NCBI GenBank assembly: GCA_921293015.1
Contig: OV121090.1
Span: 20,350,304 to 20,414,303, forward strand
From: Phorcus lineatus
Lineage: Eukaryota; Mollusca; Gastropoda; Trochida; Trochidae
Length of the DNA: 64,000 nt
Direction of reading: 5' to 3'
How positions within the stretch are numbered: position 1 is the stretch's first letter; each line of letters opens with the position of its first letter. The translations under genes and the position numbers were made by a program. This document shows positions 14,501-26,875 of this stretch, one piece after another. The notes below the pieces were generated by a model, which made no database searches, was not told the DNA's origin, and saw only the letters and a list, made by a program, of their open reading frames with translations.

Positions 14501-15483
14501 TGATCTTGCTAAAATCATTAATATAATTGACATTACCGAATAAGGAGTCTATATTCACTTTCTACATCAAATTATTCTTTTGCTGTCATCATCTTAAGTC
14601 TTCGATGACAGATGTTCTGTAACTTACTCATCCGACAAAATGCATATGATTGCAATGCATTTCCAAGTTCTTTTTAAAGTCATCTGTCCTGGTTGAAGAG
14701 ATCTTTGATAACTCTATAACTTTAAAAAAAACTTGAATATCTTCTTATGAATGTGCAGTAATTATTCGTGACATGAAGACACTTTGTCTGATTAGGTCTT
14801 CTAAACTGAACAGTTTTATTGAATAAAACCTTGTGATTATTGATGTAAGGGGCCCTTTGGTTGTTTCTTGATTTATCCGTTTCTGCCTTGTCAAACCATA
14901 ATTATATTAGCAACGTTCTGATGTGTGATAGTGCATTTGGTTGGCGTGTTTCTTATAAATAGTATTTTCATTTTGCTCAGTTTTTATAACTTATTTCAAG
15001 AAATATAGATTGCTGTGTTTTTAGAATCAACCTGTTAATTATTTATTATAGTGAACGTAAAAATCTTGGCTTCTCCCTCTCTCTCTCTCATATAAAATGA
15101 AACCGTTATCCCAAATATGTGACCATTACTTAGAATACGCCAAATTCGTAATATATCTGAAGAATCGACTCCAATTAAGTTTTGAGTAAGATTTGAAACT
15201 TTAAACATTTCTACTCGTTTTTTTTATTTTTAAACCAAATAAATGTGACACAGGAAGGAATGCTTCGTTTGAATTACATATAAGTATTTAAGGTGAAAGT
15301 TCAATCACGTGCACCGTCTCCCTGAAGAGTATATCAAATCATGTAGGAAAAAACGTATAAACAGTTCAAACAGTTTCAACCTCTCAGGTCTTATATGGAC
15401 ATTGAATTGGAGAATATCAGATTAACACTTTGACTTTGTCTTATTAGCAATTAGAGCAATTAGATTCAGTGGAATTAACTTTG
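8587..15483. other. Gene-free sequence; one CpG-rich patch near 8.85 kb
   Basis: No supportable gene. Around 8810-8900 a CpG-rich patch contains TGCGCATGCGCC (about 8855-8866), close to the NRF1 recognition palindrome common at animal housekeeping promoters, but I could not attach a first exon to it. The overlapping minus-strand frame at 8623-9039 has no recognisable domain. From 9.1 to 15.4 kb the sequence is AT-rich and featureless by eye. Confidence 0.4.
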
Positions 15484-15625
15484 TATATCGGGAAAACAGA
15501 ATAAAAAAAATTCCCACATGTTTCTAGATGCGCACTTAGAGGGATTTTGCTATAAGCTTGTTTTTAATTTGTGAACGATGAAGATTCATTCTTCTTTTTT
15601 ACTTTAGCTCTGTTTTCCCGATATA
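15484..15625. repeat. Small inverted-repeat (fold-back) element
   Basis: A perfect 17 bp inverted repeat, tatatcgggaaaacaga at 15484-15500 and its reverse complement at 15609-15625, brackets about 108 bp. It could be a decayed MITE or a transcribed hairpin. No target-site duplication was recognised. Confidence 0.6.
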
Positions 15626-18600
15626 TATTTCCTGACATCCATGACGACATGTCCATTTACAAGTATGTTTTTTAATGCGCTACAAATGTAGCATGCAGTA
15701 AGTATATATGCAATGTATCTGCGCAACATATGGATCTGTGCAATGTATTGTGACGTCATAATTGTTACTCATGACCTCATAACCTATAATCCTATTACCA
15801 AGACAGCCATTATATCCTGTTTTACCTGTCAATTTCTTCATAATAGCTTATGTCACAATGACACCAGATCAGGTTTTAGATATATAAAGGATACTAAACG
15901 ACCTTCCATTTAATGCTATTTTTATTAAACAAGTTTAGTTTTCTGTTTATTACTGGCCCACATAAATCAAGCATTAATGTCGATTGATTGCCAAAACTAA
16001 TATTTCTACAACTTACCTACCATTGTGACGGCGGCTCTAATATTGTGACTTCAACATTACACACTATTGTGACGTCATACGTGCAGCATAATTTCACTAG
16101 TTTGATATTGTTGTATTGATGTAATTATGTAGTTTCCTTCACGGCCGAGTAATAATATCGGTGAATATCACATGTCCAATGTCAATAAATCATTGGATCA
16201 ACCTCACTTGAAGTTAATATTTGTTTAATCATATGAAATAGGTCTTAAATTACCGTTCTTTTGTGAAATATGATACTCGCGAAGTACAGGGTTCAAGACC
16301 GCGATTTCCTAAAGTTATGTTTATCCACCAGAGGTATTTGGATTGTTATATGCGACCATGCGACCAAGTAGGCGAATCTATAAAGACAATAAGCTTCATA
16401 ACCTCCTTCTTTAATAATAACATCTTAACGAAATCCACAGAAATTAGTACAAGTCAGTATCACTGCCAATGGAAAACTTGATATTCGATAATTATCTATA
16501 TCTATATCTAATAAATCCTGTCCTTAAAATGTCTCGGTATGATTAGCAATGCATGGAGATTATGTTCTACAAAGACAAACGATTTTAAAATCAATGTCAG
16601 TTATACATGTTCTTTTCTTATAATGAAATAATCATCTAATAGAATTGAACCATTTAAATCAACGACCACATGATAGATCTAACATTTTATTGAACTCAAC
16701 GTTTCAAGAGCTGAATTGATTTGGTGAAACTTGAACTTCAACTAAAAACTGATTTCATCTGTCGGCAATGTGGAAGCTTATCACCTTATAGTCAATGAAG
16801 TTTCGTTTCTTTGAGACGTTACTGTGACAAGAGAATCTATATGTCATGTTTTGATAATCAGATGGACAACTTGTGACGAGTTGAACAAACGCATTTCTTT
16901 CAATAACGTTTACGTAAAAACCTGTCTTTTGTATGAGAATTAGTACGTTTATGTTGTTTCGCAGTACAATATATAATATTATGTCCAATAAGATAAAGAT
17001 TATTTGGTTTCCAAAGTTAAAACGTCTCTGCAGAATTGAAAACCTTCGGAAGCTGGTGAATAGTCGCATTTCTCAATTTGAATATAAACTATATTAAGGT
17101 TGATAAACTAAAAGTTGCCTATTAAAAGCGATGTATTTTTATTTTGTTACATATATAGAAATAACGAAAAACAAAACAAGTGACTTAGTTTTTAAATTTG
17201 GATTCATTCTTCTTACACAGGGTAATGAGAAAAACAAAGATACGTACAATATGTATGTCCTTGAGCTTTGAATAAAGATCTAGTTTGTAATATGTTTTCG
17301 GTTAAAGTTAGGGTTTTCCTTGTATATTATGGGTGCTTCAATCGACGTGGGGATTGAAAGAAGAGTATCAAAATTAACAATCCAACAATGATTGTCAACA
17401 TAACGCATAAGCTGTGTATGTAGTGTGCAGTTTTCTGTAATGTGATTCGTTAGTGTGTGTGAGATTGTAATGAAGGATGTGTGATATTTGCTTTTGTATG
17501 TATACGGATTTGTGTTTCATTTACGGTGCTGTTAAAAAGTTTACGTTTTTCTATGTTGTCCTATATAGACAAAATGTTTTGTTTTTGTTTCGTCAAATGT
17601 GTCAATATCATTGTCTTCATATATATGCTATAGGAATACACAATGTCAAAATGACAACTTATATTTGTGATCAAATCAAACAATTTTTTACATTTATCTG
17701 ACAATGCTTCTCTTCCATTGATATTAAAGATATATGAATATGATAATCCTGAAATTATGCCAGCCTCCTGCAATTCCTGTGAAATATGAGATGTTCGGAC
17801 GTTGGAATCTAAATCGAGTTCTTATTAAGACACGTCATTCAAAGGGCCGAATCAAAGATTCCTGCCTTTTGAGATGTTATCACACATCACCTCCTGTTTA
17901 CCGCAAAACAAAGAATATGTTTTGCCTTATCAATAACAGATCCATTTTCAAAGAGGAGAGAATGATATGGAACTTTTTTCAATTTGCAGTTCATCACTAA
18001 TTGGTACAAATATTTCTCTGTTGAAATAATCAGCAAAGTATACCTTAGCTATATGAATGATAGCGATGCCCTCAAATAATGATCCTGAAACTTTGCATTG
18101 GGCATTAGGGCTCACATTTCATTGGTGAATTATCAATCTGGTTTGTTTTAACATTTTTTATTTTGTCGAATGGAAACGGACATGGCAAACAAGCAAATAT
18201 ATGCATAAATGAATGCCGCTCTCTAACAAAAATATAGAGTTTCATAAACGTACACTTTGAATAAAACAATATGTTATTCCTAATTACTACAAAATCTTCT
18301 GTATCATCAACGACTAATTTGCCATGTTTAATAGGAGGGACTATCGTGTTGATGCCAGACATTGTGCATTTCAAGATGTCATCAAGATGTTATTGCCGTG
18401 AGGGTCGTTTGTTGTACTGTCAATTTGAGAAGAATGTTTTTACTTGGCTGTCTGAAATTCTATTTCGTAGTTCACGAATGTTTACCAAGTCGCAGCGTCG
18501 ATCATATCTTTTGGCAATTCTATGTCTACGGTTATGTTTGCGTATCAGTCTATGTACCATTCAACCATTATTTGTGTCTTATTATAGACAATACTATTTT

Positions 18601-19095
18601 TTAACTTTTTGACATTTTTATAGTGTTTCCTTTAATGAGCAATGTTTTGTTGAGGTGATGAAGGAAGTTGTACATCCATAAACTTGCCGTCAAAAAAAAA
18701 CCCAAGCTACTTCAATATAAATCCAAATCTTTAATGTATTTCTTATAACGATCATGAAATATTTGATTATTAACCAACCAACTTATCTGCTTCTTGGCTG
18801 CAGACCAGCGGTAGCCCACTTGTTTTGAATCGTCAGTTAGTCAGTTACATAAAGAATATTAAATACCAAGTCTACCAAGTCTCTGATCTACACGATAAAC
18901 TTGTCATGGTATATGAAACACGATGTGAAGGGTTCATCATGTTGATCTTAGTTGAGATTTGCATGCATCACAGAGTGTGTGTTCTGAATGAAATAGTCAA
19001 CAAATGAATGTACGATAACAGCGTATCATAATATTTTTGTTATCATTATATTTTCACAAGACTATCCGACAAGTTGTCAGTTTTCGAGATAATAC
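15626..19095. other. Gene-free sequence with a CRE-carrying repeat copy
   Basis: Apart from the CRE-type repeat at about 15.98-16.10 kb and a second TGACGTCA at 15751-15758, no gene or RNA is recognised. Overlapping frames at 18105-18612 on both strands look like random open stretches: no domain, no signal peptide and poor codon coherence. Confidence 0.4.
15985..16095 (+). repeat. CRE-carrying dispersed repeat, copy 1
   Basis: The stretch contains 'attgtgacggcggct', 'attgtgacttcaacatt' and a perfect TGACGTCA at 16070-16077, followed by 'tacgtgcag'. Close relatives lie near 34.72-34.83 kb (minus), 38.36-38.47 kb (minus) and 47.22-47.35 kb (plus). The palindrome is the classical cAMP-response-element core. 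Whether it is functional here is unknown. Confidence 0.6.
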
Positions 19096-19100
19096 TATGT

Positions 19101-19152
19101 TATAAAATATACTTTCAGCGGACCTCCCATCACTGTTGATTCAACTCTGCAT
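19101..19152 (+). promoter_or_regulatory. Gene A core promoter and non-coding first exon
   Basis: TATAAAA at 19101-19107 is followed 52 bp later by a strong splice donor, GTAAGTATG, starting at 19153. Start of transcription about 25-30 bp after the TATA box gives a 5' UTR exon of roughly 25 nt ending at 19152. It would splice to the acceptor at 19750-19751. The same TATA-to-donor distance appears in genes B-E. Confidence 0.6.
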
Positions 19153-19758
19153 GTAAGTATGTAGCAAAAATCTTCATTTAGCATAATGCTTTGCTTGGTA
19201 TGTCTGAATGTTAATGGATGTGAACTTTTTTATTTAAAAGATAGAATAATACTTAACTTAATTGAGCTAATTCAATTTAACACTAAGTATTTCAGTATTT
19301 AACATTTGTCAGGATTTGTTATGTCTTTCTTTCAAACTAATCTTACAAATAAGATCTTGTTAACAGTTAACTGACTTTTTTATTTATTGATCTGTGCATG
19401 GTAATATCTGAATGCATAGTTGTTTATTGGAATGGAAATAAGTACTAAATAAATTCTTTTTAGATTATCATCATCATCATATTCATTTCCTCCTATTTTG
19501 GAGAGGAGATGTTGATTACATCACGGGACAGTGGGAGTAATTAAAAAAGAGTGAGACATATCTTAATGCCTTTTATGCACATGTACATGTACATGTGCAT
19601 TCAATATATATACTTACGGTAAAAAGGTGGTATGTCTCTTACATCAAATACGGTAAATTCTTTCCTTCCTGGAACAAAATGGAATATCACGTGGAACACG
19701 GCATTAAAGTTTGAGAATTGATATTCTATCAATTTGTCATTTCTTTTTCAGTAAAGCC

Positions 19759-21289
19759 ATGAAAACCTTTATCGTCGTTGCCTGTTTTGTGGCTCTGTCA
19801 GTCCTGGCGTCAGCATCCGATATCAACGCTAATGGGGTGGGATGGGTATGTATGGTGATTTATGATTTGGCTCTTGCAATGGTTTTACCATAGTATTACC
19901 GAAACAAAAATATTTGAAAGGACGAAAAGGTAATGCCGAAGTCATGAACATAATCGAAAGAATTTGAAGCTGTTAGAAACTCGATACGAAAATGAGAAAA
20001 AGTTTACATTTACATCTTTAAGTTGATATTCGTGTAATTTATATAATGTTCAAAAGCTTTAGCATGACATCACGATTTTAATAACATTTATTTTATTATC
20101 TATCCGACATATTCCACATATGAATATCCATTTTACTTCATTGAAAAGTTTCGAACCTTTTGTTTGACTCAATCGCCAGCATCAGACGGCTTCGATAAAA
20201 AAAAATCATGACTTTAATGTCGTTCTTCCTAAATAACTAGCGTTTACTTGGTCGCTTTCAGCGATATATATAACATATTTGACTTCAAGAACATACAATG
20301 TACACTGTCAGTTTGTAAGTTTGTAACTCCACTCTTCAGAAATATTACAACGTTAAACAATAACGCAATACTCCTTACACATTCATTTCCCCAGGGTAAA
20401 ACCTTTTTGAATTATTGCTTTTATATTTCACGATCTTAAATTGAGGAATTCAGCGCAATTTTTACACGCAATAAAATCACTATGTATGTACCAAATACAA
20501 CTTCAATCATCATCAATTATCATTATTGTTGTTGTTATCAATAGTATTTATTATCATCATTCAGTGCCAGACTGTTGGACAGAGATGCCGACACACTGGA
20601 AACATGAAATGCTGTAACAACTTGGAGTGTGAGAACCAATTTTGTCGTAGGAAGGTGGGTAGTATTGAGGATTGTAAATATAACAATGTGAGGTTAATTT
20701 TTGCAAGATGACAAAAGAAATTATGTTTTGTACACATTTTAATCAAGTATGGTTCGTCCTGGTTAACATATATTTTTTAACTTATCTAAATTTTAGCTGA
20801 AGTTAACTGAAAATAAGGTCATGCAGAGAGGTAAGAGCACGAGCAACTCTCAGTTCTGGAATTGATTTCCGATTCTTTAGACGATGTCAGCAAATTTTCG
20901 AAACGGATTACTCATGTTATGTAATAATCAAATGATGTTACTTTATACATTTTTTACTAAGTATTATTTATAAAAGTTATTTATTATAAGCAATTTTCAC
21001 TGTTCACTTAAAGTTCATTAACTAAGTGGCATTATGGGAATTATGATTTAGTAATTTTAGAATAACCGCCTTGCAACCATAGCTCTAAGTTTAACATTTT
21101 CAATTTCCATGTAAACCAAGTGACAATCTTCTTTAAAATAGAAATGTTGCGCATGTTGTTTTCCAGAACGGCCGGTGCCAGAAAATGAACCAGGAATGTG
21201 AGGATTTTGGCTCTAAGAAATGCTGTGATGAACTAAGATGTAGAAGACGTGGTGGCTTCGGCAGCAGAAGAACCTGCCAGCTGTATTAA
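19759..21289 (+). CDS. Gene A: secreted double-knottin peptide
   Basis: Three coding exons, 19759-19845, 20565-20654 and 21167-21289 (stop included), give 99 residues. Exon 1 follows a pyrimidine-rich acceptor, encodes a signal peptide (hydrophobic core VVACFVALSVLA, likely cleavage after residue 19) and a short spacer ending in Trp, and ends at donor GTATGT. Exon 2 encodes a first knottin with spacing C-x6-C-x7-CC-x4-C-x4-C. Exon 3 encodes a second with C-x6-C-x7-CC-x4-C-x11-C, Arg-rich before its last cysteine. All introns are phase 0. The six-cysteine pattern is that of inhibitor-cystine-knot peptides, with family-typical pairing 1-4, 2-5, 3-6. Secretion and a disulfide-stabilised fold are confident. 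The target (microbe, protease, channel) is not. Most diverged of the two-domain genes. A polyadenylation signal lies at 21313-21318. Confidence 0.88.
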
Positions 21290-21312
21290 TTTTCTAAATC
21301 TAAATAGATTGA

Positions 21313-21318
21313 AATAAA
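21313..21318 (+). terminator. Polyadenylation signal of gene A
   Basis: AATAAA, 24 bp after the gene A stop codon. Confidence 0.75.
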
Positions 21319-21319
21319 C

Positions 21320-22904
21320 TTTTTTGAAAATATATTTACAGATTTTTTTTCCAAATGAAGAAAGTGTTTTGACACTGTACTGTGTGCAAAACATTTTTTT
21401 CCACACTACAATGTTTGAACAAGGTCGTTTTTTTAAAGAAGAATTTTCTTTGACATTTTCAAACATAGTGACCAGATTATCAAATAAAATATATTCTCTC
21501 CATGTTTTCGAGTTCATAAGTTTTGATAACCCCGAATGGTCCCAATAAATTATAATTAATATCAAAGGGGTTGAATGAGGGATTTAGTTTGTTGAAATAA
21601 ACTTCAGTTTTACGGATGTATTAAAAGACTTCACTACTAATCACGCATTAAATGCTTATTTCCATATTTCATATGTTAATCATGTGATTTAGTAGAACTC
21701 TTTATTGTGGGAAAAAGTTGAGATCAAGTTAAATGTTATTGATAACAAGTACCTTTCCCAGTATGTCAAGAACAATAGCATCAGTTGACGATGTATTTGA
21801 TGAAGTTTCAAATAATACAACGTATTGTCATATGTTCGAATCTAATTGTTACTTTGTTACAACTGAGTAATTTGCGATTAAAATTGTATAAATCAATTCC
21901 GTTTCGGGGATGCGTACATCATTGAAGATGAATCCACTGCATATGAGTCAGACATCTAACTTACCTCAGAATTAAAGTGACAAATCCTCAAGTGCTTCAA
22001 CACTAAGAATACAATCTACTACATATACAGTGTTAATCAAAGAGGATCGATGATGCAAGTTACATTAACATGGTCAATATTTATGTATAGACATGGAATA
22101 ACTCCATCGTAGTTCTGATAAAGAGATAATCAATGGAAGTCGATAAAGATGTAATTATGACATACATACTTTTTCTCTTCTCTAATTGTGGTAAAACAAT
22201 CTTGTTTTTGTTTTTAAAAAGCTGTAATATGCAATATTAGTGTGACGTATCGCTAATTTTTAGTAAAATAATTCACATAGGAAAACTTAGTTTGGTCAAT
22301 GGAAATGATAGTTTAAACCATAAACCGAGTGATGATACATGTAATTGTTATTGTCGTGTTTCATAGCAATGACATTTCAAAATTATCTAGCATATCAAGG
22401 TTTACAATTGAAATAATCTCGATGCTTCCTCTATTGTTTTATAATGCATTAAGCCTATAAATGTTTAAAGTACTAAATAAAATGTTGAATTTTAAAAAAG
22501 CAAAATGATGGGAGGACAAAACTTTTTACGGAAACATTATCGATTAATCACTGAAAGAAACTACGGCCGGGAAACCTTTCACCTAATTGTAAGTTCCGTA
22601 ATAAAAAGACATAAAAAAAACTGGTAGAATTTTAGGATGAGATAAATGTTATATTTTTTTTTACTAGTGAGGCATTAACATAAGCAAACCTTTGCTTGTT
22701 TGCTGAACAAAATTCTTCTGGAACAAAACAATGTTTAAACCTTATTTTTCTTGATACATTCAACATTGCTTATCTTCCCTTTTGAATAACCTGCTTTGCA
22801 TTCCGGAAACCCAATGTCATAAGGGGTCTTACAGAAACAATTTCAATTCAAAAGTTTCATCCTTAGTTATTCTTACTTATCTAGTCATTTGATTAGTAAC
22901 AGTT
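21320..22904. other. Intergenic spacer between A and B, first part
   Basis: AT-rich, with no exon-like stretch or clear repeat seen. Short overlapping frames at 21233-21565 are shadows or random. Confidence 0.4.
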
Positions 22905-23225
22905 TTCTTGTTAGTGAGATGAGCTGAGTTGGGGTTAAACGCGGCTTTCATGAGTATTTCACTAATATCGCGGCTGCTAGTATTATTGCAGATTGAAAGC
23001 CCACAGCACCATCGTGGCTTTGCATTGCGTTGAAACCTGATAGCATCGGCTGGAACTGGCGAACCACGGGGGGTTCTTAGCTGAAAGTGTAACATTGCAC
23101 CCAAACCTTGCTGCTTGTAGAACAATTCTCTACTGCAGACAAAGTTACCGATCCCCTGGGGGGATTCGAACCACGGATCTCTTGATCCGAAGCCGAACGC
23201 GCTAACCACTGCGCTATCGCGCCCC
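22905..23225 (-). mobile_element. tRNA-derived SINE, copy 1
   Basis: Read on the minus strand from 23225, it starts with a tRNA-like head: an A box (TAGCGCAGTGGTTAGCGCG) and a B box (GGTTCGAATCC). A conserved body follows ('gggtgcaatgttacac', 'gccagttccagccgatgct', 'caatgcaaagccac'), then a tail ('gaaagccgcgtttaacccc'). A second, more diverged copy lies at about 30548-30825 with the same order of blocks. The two boxes form an internal RNA polymerase III promoter. The minus-strand open frame at 22877-23209 is just the SINE body. Confidence 0.85.
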
Positions 23226-23372
23226 TTTCATGTTACAAACTCTGCTAAATTCCCCAAAAAATCTTATTTTGGGGAAGAAAACAAAACTTGACTAACGTCA
23301 CCAGACAGTTGTTTCGACCATTTTAAAAAAGATCACTGAATCGATTTTTGTTCATTAAAATCTTCCAATTCT

Positions 23373-23690
23373 AGTTGGCCCCTAGCACGTTATTTGGAAC
23401 TGTTGGACTTGTTGGAACACAGGAGTAAGCCTATTCGGCGTAGCGACTTGATGGTCCATTTGGCGCCTTAAACGTCATTTTGAACAGTAAAACAGTGAAA
23501 AACCTTCGCACGTTTAAAAATATTACGAGGCTCTAACGGTGTAAGATGTAAGCGTGTCCGACGTGGTGGCGAGGTTTTATAGTTGGCTCTTAGCACGTCA
23601 TTTTTAAACTACTACAGGGATAGAAGATTTCCCATTCTAAAATATTACAAAACTCTAAAGGTGTATGCTTATCAGCCGTTGTCACGTCCA
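23373..23690 (+). repeat. Two-copy tandem duplication, unit about 208 bp
   Basis: 'agttggcccctagcacgt' at 23373 recurs as 'agttggctcttagcacgt' at 23581. Downstream, 'aaatattacgaggctctaac' matches 'aaatattacaaaactctaaa' at the same offset. The copies are diverged and non-coding. Confidence 0.6.
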
Positions 23691-23699
23691 TCTGATATG

Positions 23700-26320
23700 A
23701 GCAATACCACAACAAACAAACATGAAGGCTTCGAAATTGTGTAAAGCGTGTGTTAAGTTATATCTGTAGTATTTTTTTTGTAATTCAGTTTGAAAAATAC
23801 TTTTTTTAATGTGAGTTTCTGTTGCCTTGTAGTTCATAGGGGAGTATAATTAAAACCAACAGCAATACAAAATGCTCGATCCATCATTAACTCAATGGGT
23901 TCAAAAAAATAATAAGCTCCAGTTTACAATAACATTGAGCTTAGTTGACCTGACACCATCTATTTCAAAGCAAAGCCTCGTTATTCAGTTGACATCTAAA
24001 CCACAATACTAGTATACACCTGGAAAAAGATATTGCAATAACCAAATGAATCATTTTTACCCATGTCCTGCTAACATAATGGGTTTTCAAAAATTCATCA
24101 GAAAAATACATTAGCCGAAGAGAGTTTAGCAGCCTCTTCAGTCAACACAAAACAGCAACTTGTGCATCGTTTTAAAATCCGACATGCTTTACCAATGTCT
24201 GCATTTCCTATGGCTGTATACACATTTAAGGTTCTTAAACATTTATTTGCTGATTTATATCCACATACAAGACATTAATGAAAGCCATTCGAAGGGTTTC
24301 AAAATTACAAAGAAGGAAACTGTTAAACTTAAAATAAAAAGGATCAACGACTATAAAGCCTTTAATATCCATTCAATAAACGTTGTTGTCGGAATCAGAA
24401 ATGTTTAGAGACCATTCATCTTTATGGGGCAACAGAAAATATTTGTGATTTGTTCAATTGTCTACAGTAGATGATAGTGTCGACAATGTAGTTATCGACA
24501 ACAACCTCTTCAAAAATGCACTGCTTCATAATTAAAGCTAAGATATATAACTAGATTATTTCTGTTGTACTACATATTTATTTTTCGTGATGCCTATTTT
24601 GAACTAAAAAAATATCACTTATATATGGGGGGTTTTCTATCAAAATTTGTGTTTCTGGCATTATTTCCACATTTACCTAAAAGCTTTATTTTTTATTATA
24701 ACTGATGCATAAGCTAGTTGAAAAACTATATTCATCTTGAGATCATTTCGTAAACAAGAAGATTGAATTAAGCCTATGGGATAAAAGAAAAAACTAAGCA
24801 TAATCATTTATTCCTCAAGTTTCAAATCCGAATAATACATTTTGCAATTTTAATTATGTGATCGTATCGTGAAGTTTTTCCAAATCATACATAAAGTGCC
24901 TTAATATCCATTTTTAGATTGAAGGAAGGCCATAATGAACCGATAACGTTTGTGACATGTGATATTACGAATGATGCAAATTTCAACTGTCAAACCTAAT
25001 GTGATATCAGTCAAATAAACATCGTTGTCATAAATATCAGACGTGTGATGACTGTCTGTACACAATCACAGTAGATCGACAAATCAAGCTGTCCAACCTT
25101 CATAATTGTGTCATACACGTCGGAAGTCATGCATATAGCTTACATTCTATTGTTGAAAGATTAAAAAAATTTCAACCTTGTCAAGCATACTGAATGTTTT
25201 TGTACAAAATTAGTAAAGGATAATGTCTATCATATGATAACATTTTACGTAAATAAATAAATCAATGGATAAAAATAGTATTGATCAGATTGAACATATA
25301 TCAAAATTCCTAACTAATTCTGACCTGGTGTTTTAAACATGTAAAATTTACATATGAAGAGTTCCAATAAAGGCGACTAAATTTCGTCAATTACTTTTGA
25401 ATCCTCGATGAAGAGAATGGTATTGAAAAGAGTAGCACAGTTCGTATACAAAATGTATGCATCGTACTTGTTTTCATTTTCAAACATTTAAGTGATGAAA
25501 TAATTTGAATTTTTTTTTTTTGTCATATTAAGATATTTTTATCTACGTTAAATTTAAACATATTTTTTAATTAAGCAAAAGTAACATAAAAGTGATTCGC
25601 CTTTCTGTTTCAAGATTACCCGAAAACTAAAACGGTATAAGAATCTATACCGAAACGTCGCTACCAGTACAATAAAGAAGTTGATTATCCATAAAATTCC
25701 TTCTAGGACGACAACTTCTAGAATGCTACTCAAACAGCTTAAATAAAGTCATTTGGAAATTATTTCATAAAAATTAATTTTAATAATACAATGCCTTAAG
25801 GTTCATCGGCATCTGAATACATTAGAAAATAAACGAGATTATGAGATGAACAACGTCTCCCTTAATTTAGCACGCGTCCATTGTGCTTAGGTAATTTTAA
25901 GGAAAATTATTTGCATACTAATTTTAATACATTTTCTGTTTAATATTAAAATATTACAAATTTGTATTTGAGTAAAATTGGAAAGTGGTCAGTCAAGTTG
26001 TTTAAGGGATCGTTTTGCTTCGAAATACATAAATGCTTAACAGACCTAAGCACATATATACATATTAATGCATTGACGTTTATATTTTCTATATTTTTAT
26101 ATTTTTTTCGACTCACATCTTCTAGCTTGTTGCAAAACTGTTTCGATGTATACTTTGTTAATCTTTCAATCTTAGTATTCCATCCTGCTTAGATTGTGGA
26201 CGTCCAATTTGCACGTTGTTTGAATCATCAATGTAATCAAAGCTCGTCACATTTTGCAAAGATCAGTCAGATGACAACAGAGTCAGATTTTATCTAGAAC
26301 AACTTGACAACTGATTTGCA
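23700..26320. other. Upstream region of gene B, no gene seen
   Basis: AT-rich. Around 24960-25100 a diverged match to the C/D upstream block is present ('catcgttgtcataaatatcagacgtgtgatgac'-like). Near 25620-25690 lies a 'accgaaacgtcgc ... aataaag ... gattatccataa' segment related to one at about 46880-46930 (see findings). Confidence 0.4.
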
Positions 26321-26323
26321 GCT

Positions 26324-26388
26324 TGTTTACTATATATAAGTCAGATACGAAAGGGCTTACTACAAAAACCGACAGTGGTACTACTAAT
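26324..26388 (+). promoter_or_regulatory. Gene B core promoter and non-coding first exon
   Basis: TATATATAAG at 26331-26340 is directly preceded by TGTTTAC (26324-26330), a forkhead-type motif. The donor GTAAGTG starts at 26389, 58 bp from the TATA start, so the 5' UTR exon ends at 26388 and joins the acceptor at 26867-26868. The block upstream of the TATA box ('acttgacaact', 'ttgca', 'cttgtttac') is shared with genes C and D. Confidence 0.65.
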
Positions 26389-26875
26389 GTAAGTGATTGG
26401 TGTATTGTATTTTATTTTCTATAAATGATTTAATTATCTTCTTTTTAAATTTATTCATACATAAGAAGAGGTTACTTCGACAGCTTTGGTCAAAATCCAC
26501 ATTTCTAAATTATATGCTATTTATGATGTTCATACACAAGATTTTTATGGTATATGCACATTTACTTGTCCATCTATTTCAATAGACATCTCAAAGATCA
26601 CAACATTATTTTTTCTACTCGCCTTATTCATCCATATTTAATGACATCAGCGTGTTGTTATCATTATATCAAAATTTACTAAATTCAGACATTGAGTTAT
26701 TTTTTCATATTCCGAACAACCATTCTTCGATACATATGTACTATGTGGTCAGGTAGTTAATCTTTAACATTATGCAAAAAATATTTTATTATTCGTCGTG
26801 TTAATTTGTATTTTAGATATATATTTACTAGTATTTAAAAAATGAAGCAATTCGGTTGTATTTTTCAGAAGCATA

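Noticed and set aside
16755-17069. 104-codon minus-strand frame
   Set aside because: No recognisable domain, low-complexity Ile/Asn/Phe composition expected of AT-rich random DNA.
18105-18612. Overlapping frames of 80-113 codons on both strands
   Set aside because: Several frames open at once in the same region without conserved motifs, typical of chance.
19460-19485. Short (ATC)n and similar microsatellites
   Set aside because: Too short and common in AT-rich animal DNA to merit separate annotation.
22877-23209. 110-codon minus-strand frame
   Set aside because: It is the body of the tRNA-derived SINE.
23155-23225. Candidate tRNA gene (A and B boxes)
   Set aside because: The anticodon arm does not fold into a normal cloverleaf, and the sequence continues into a SINE body shared with a second copy.
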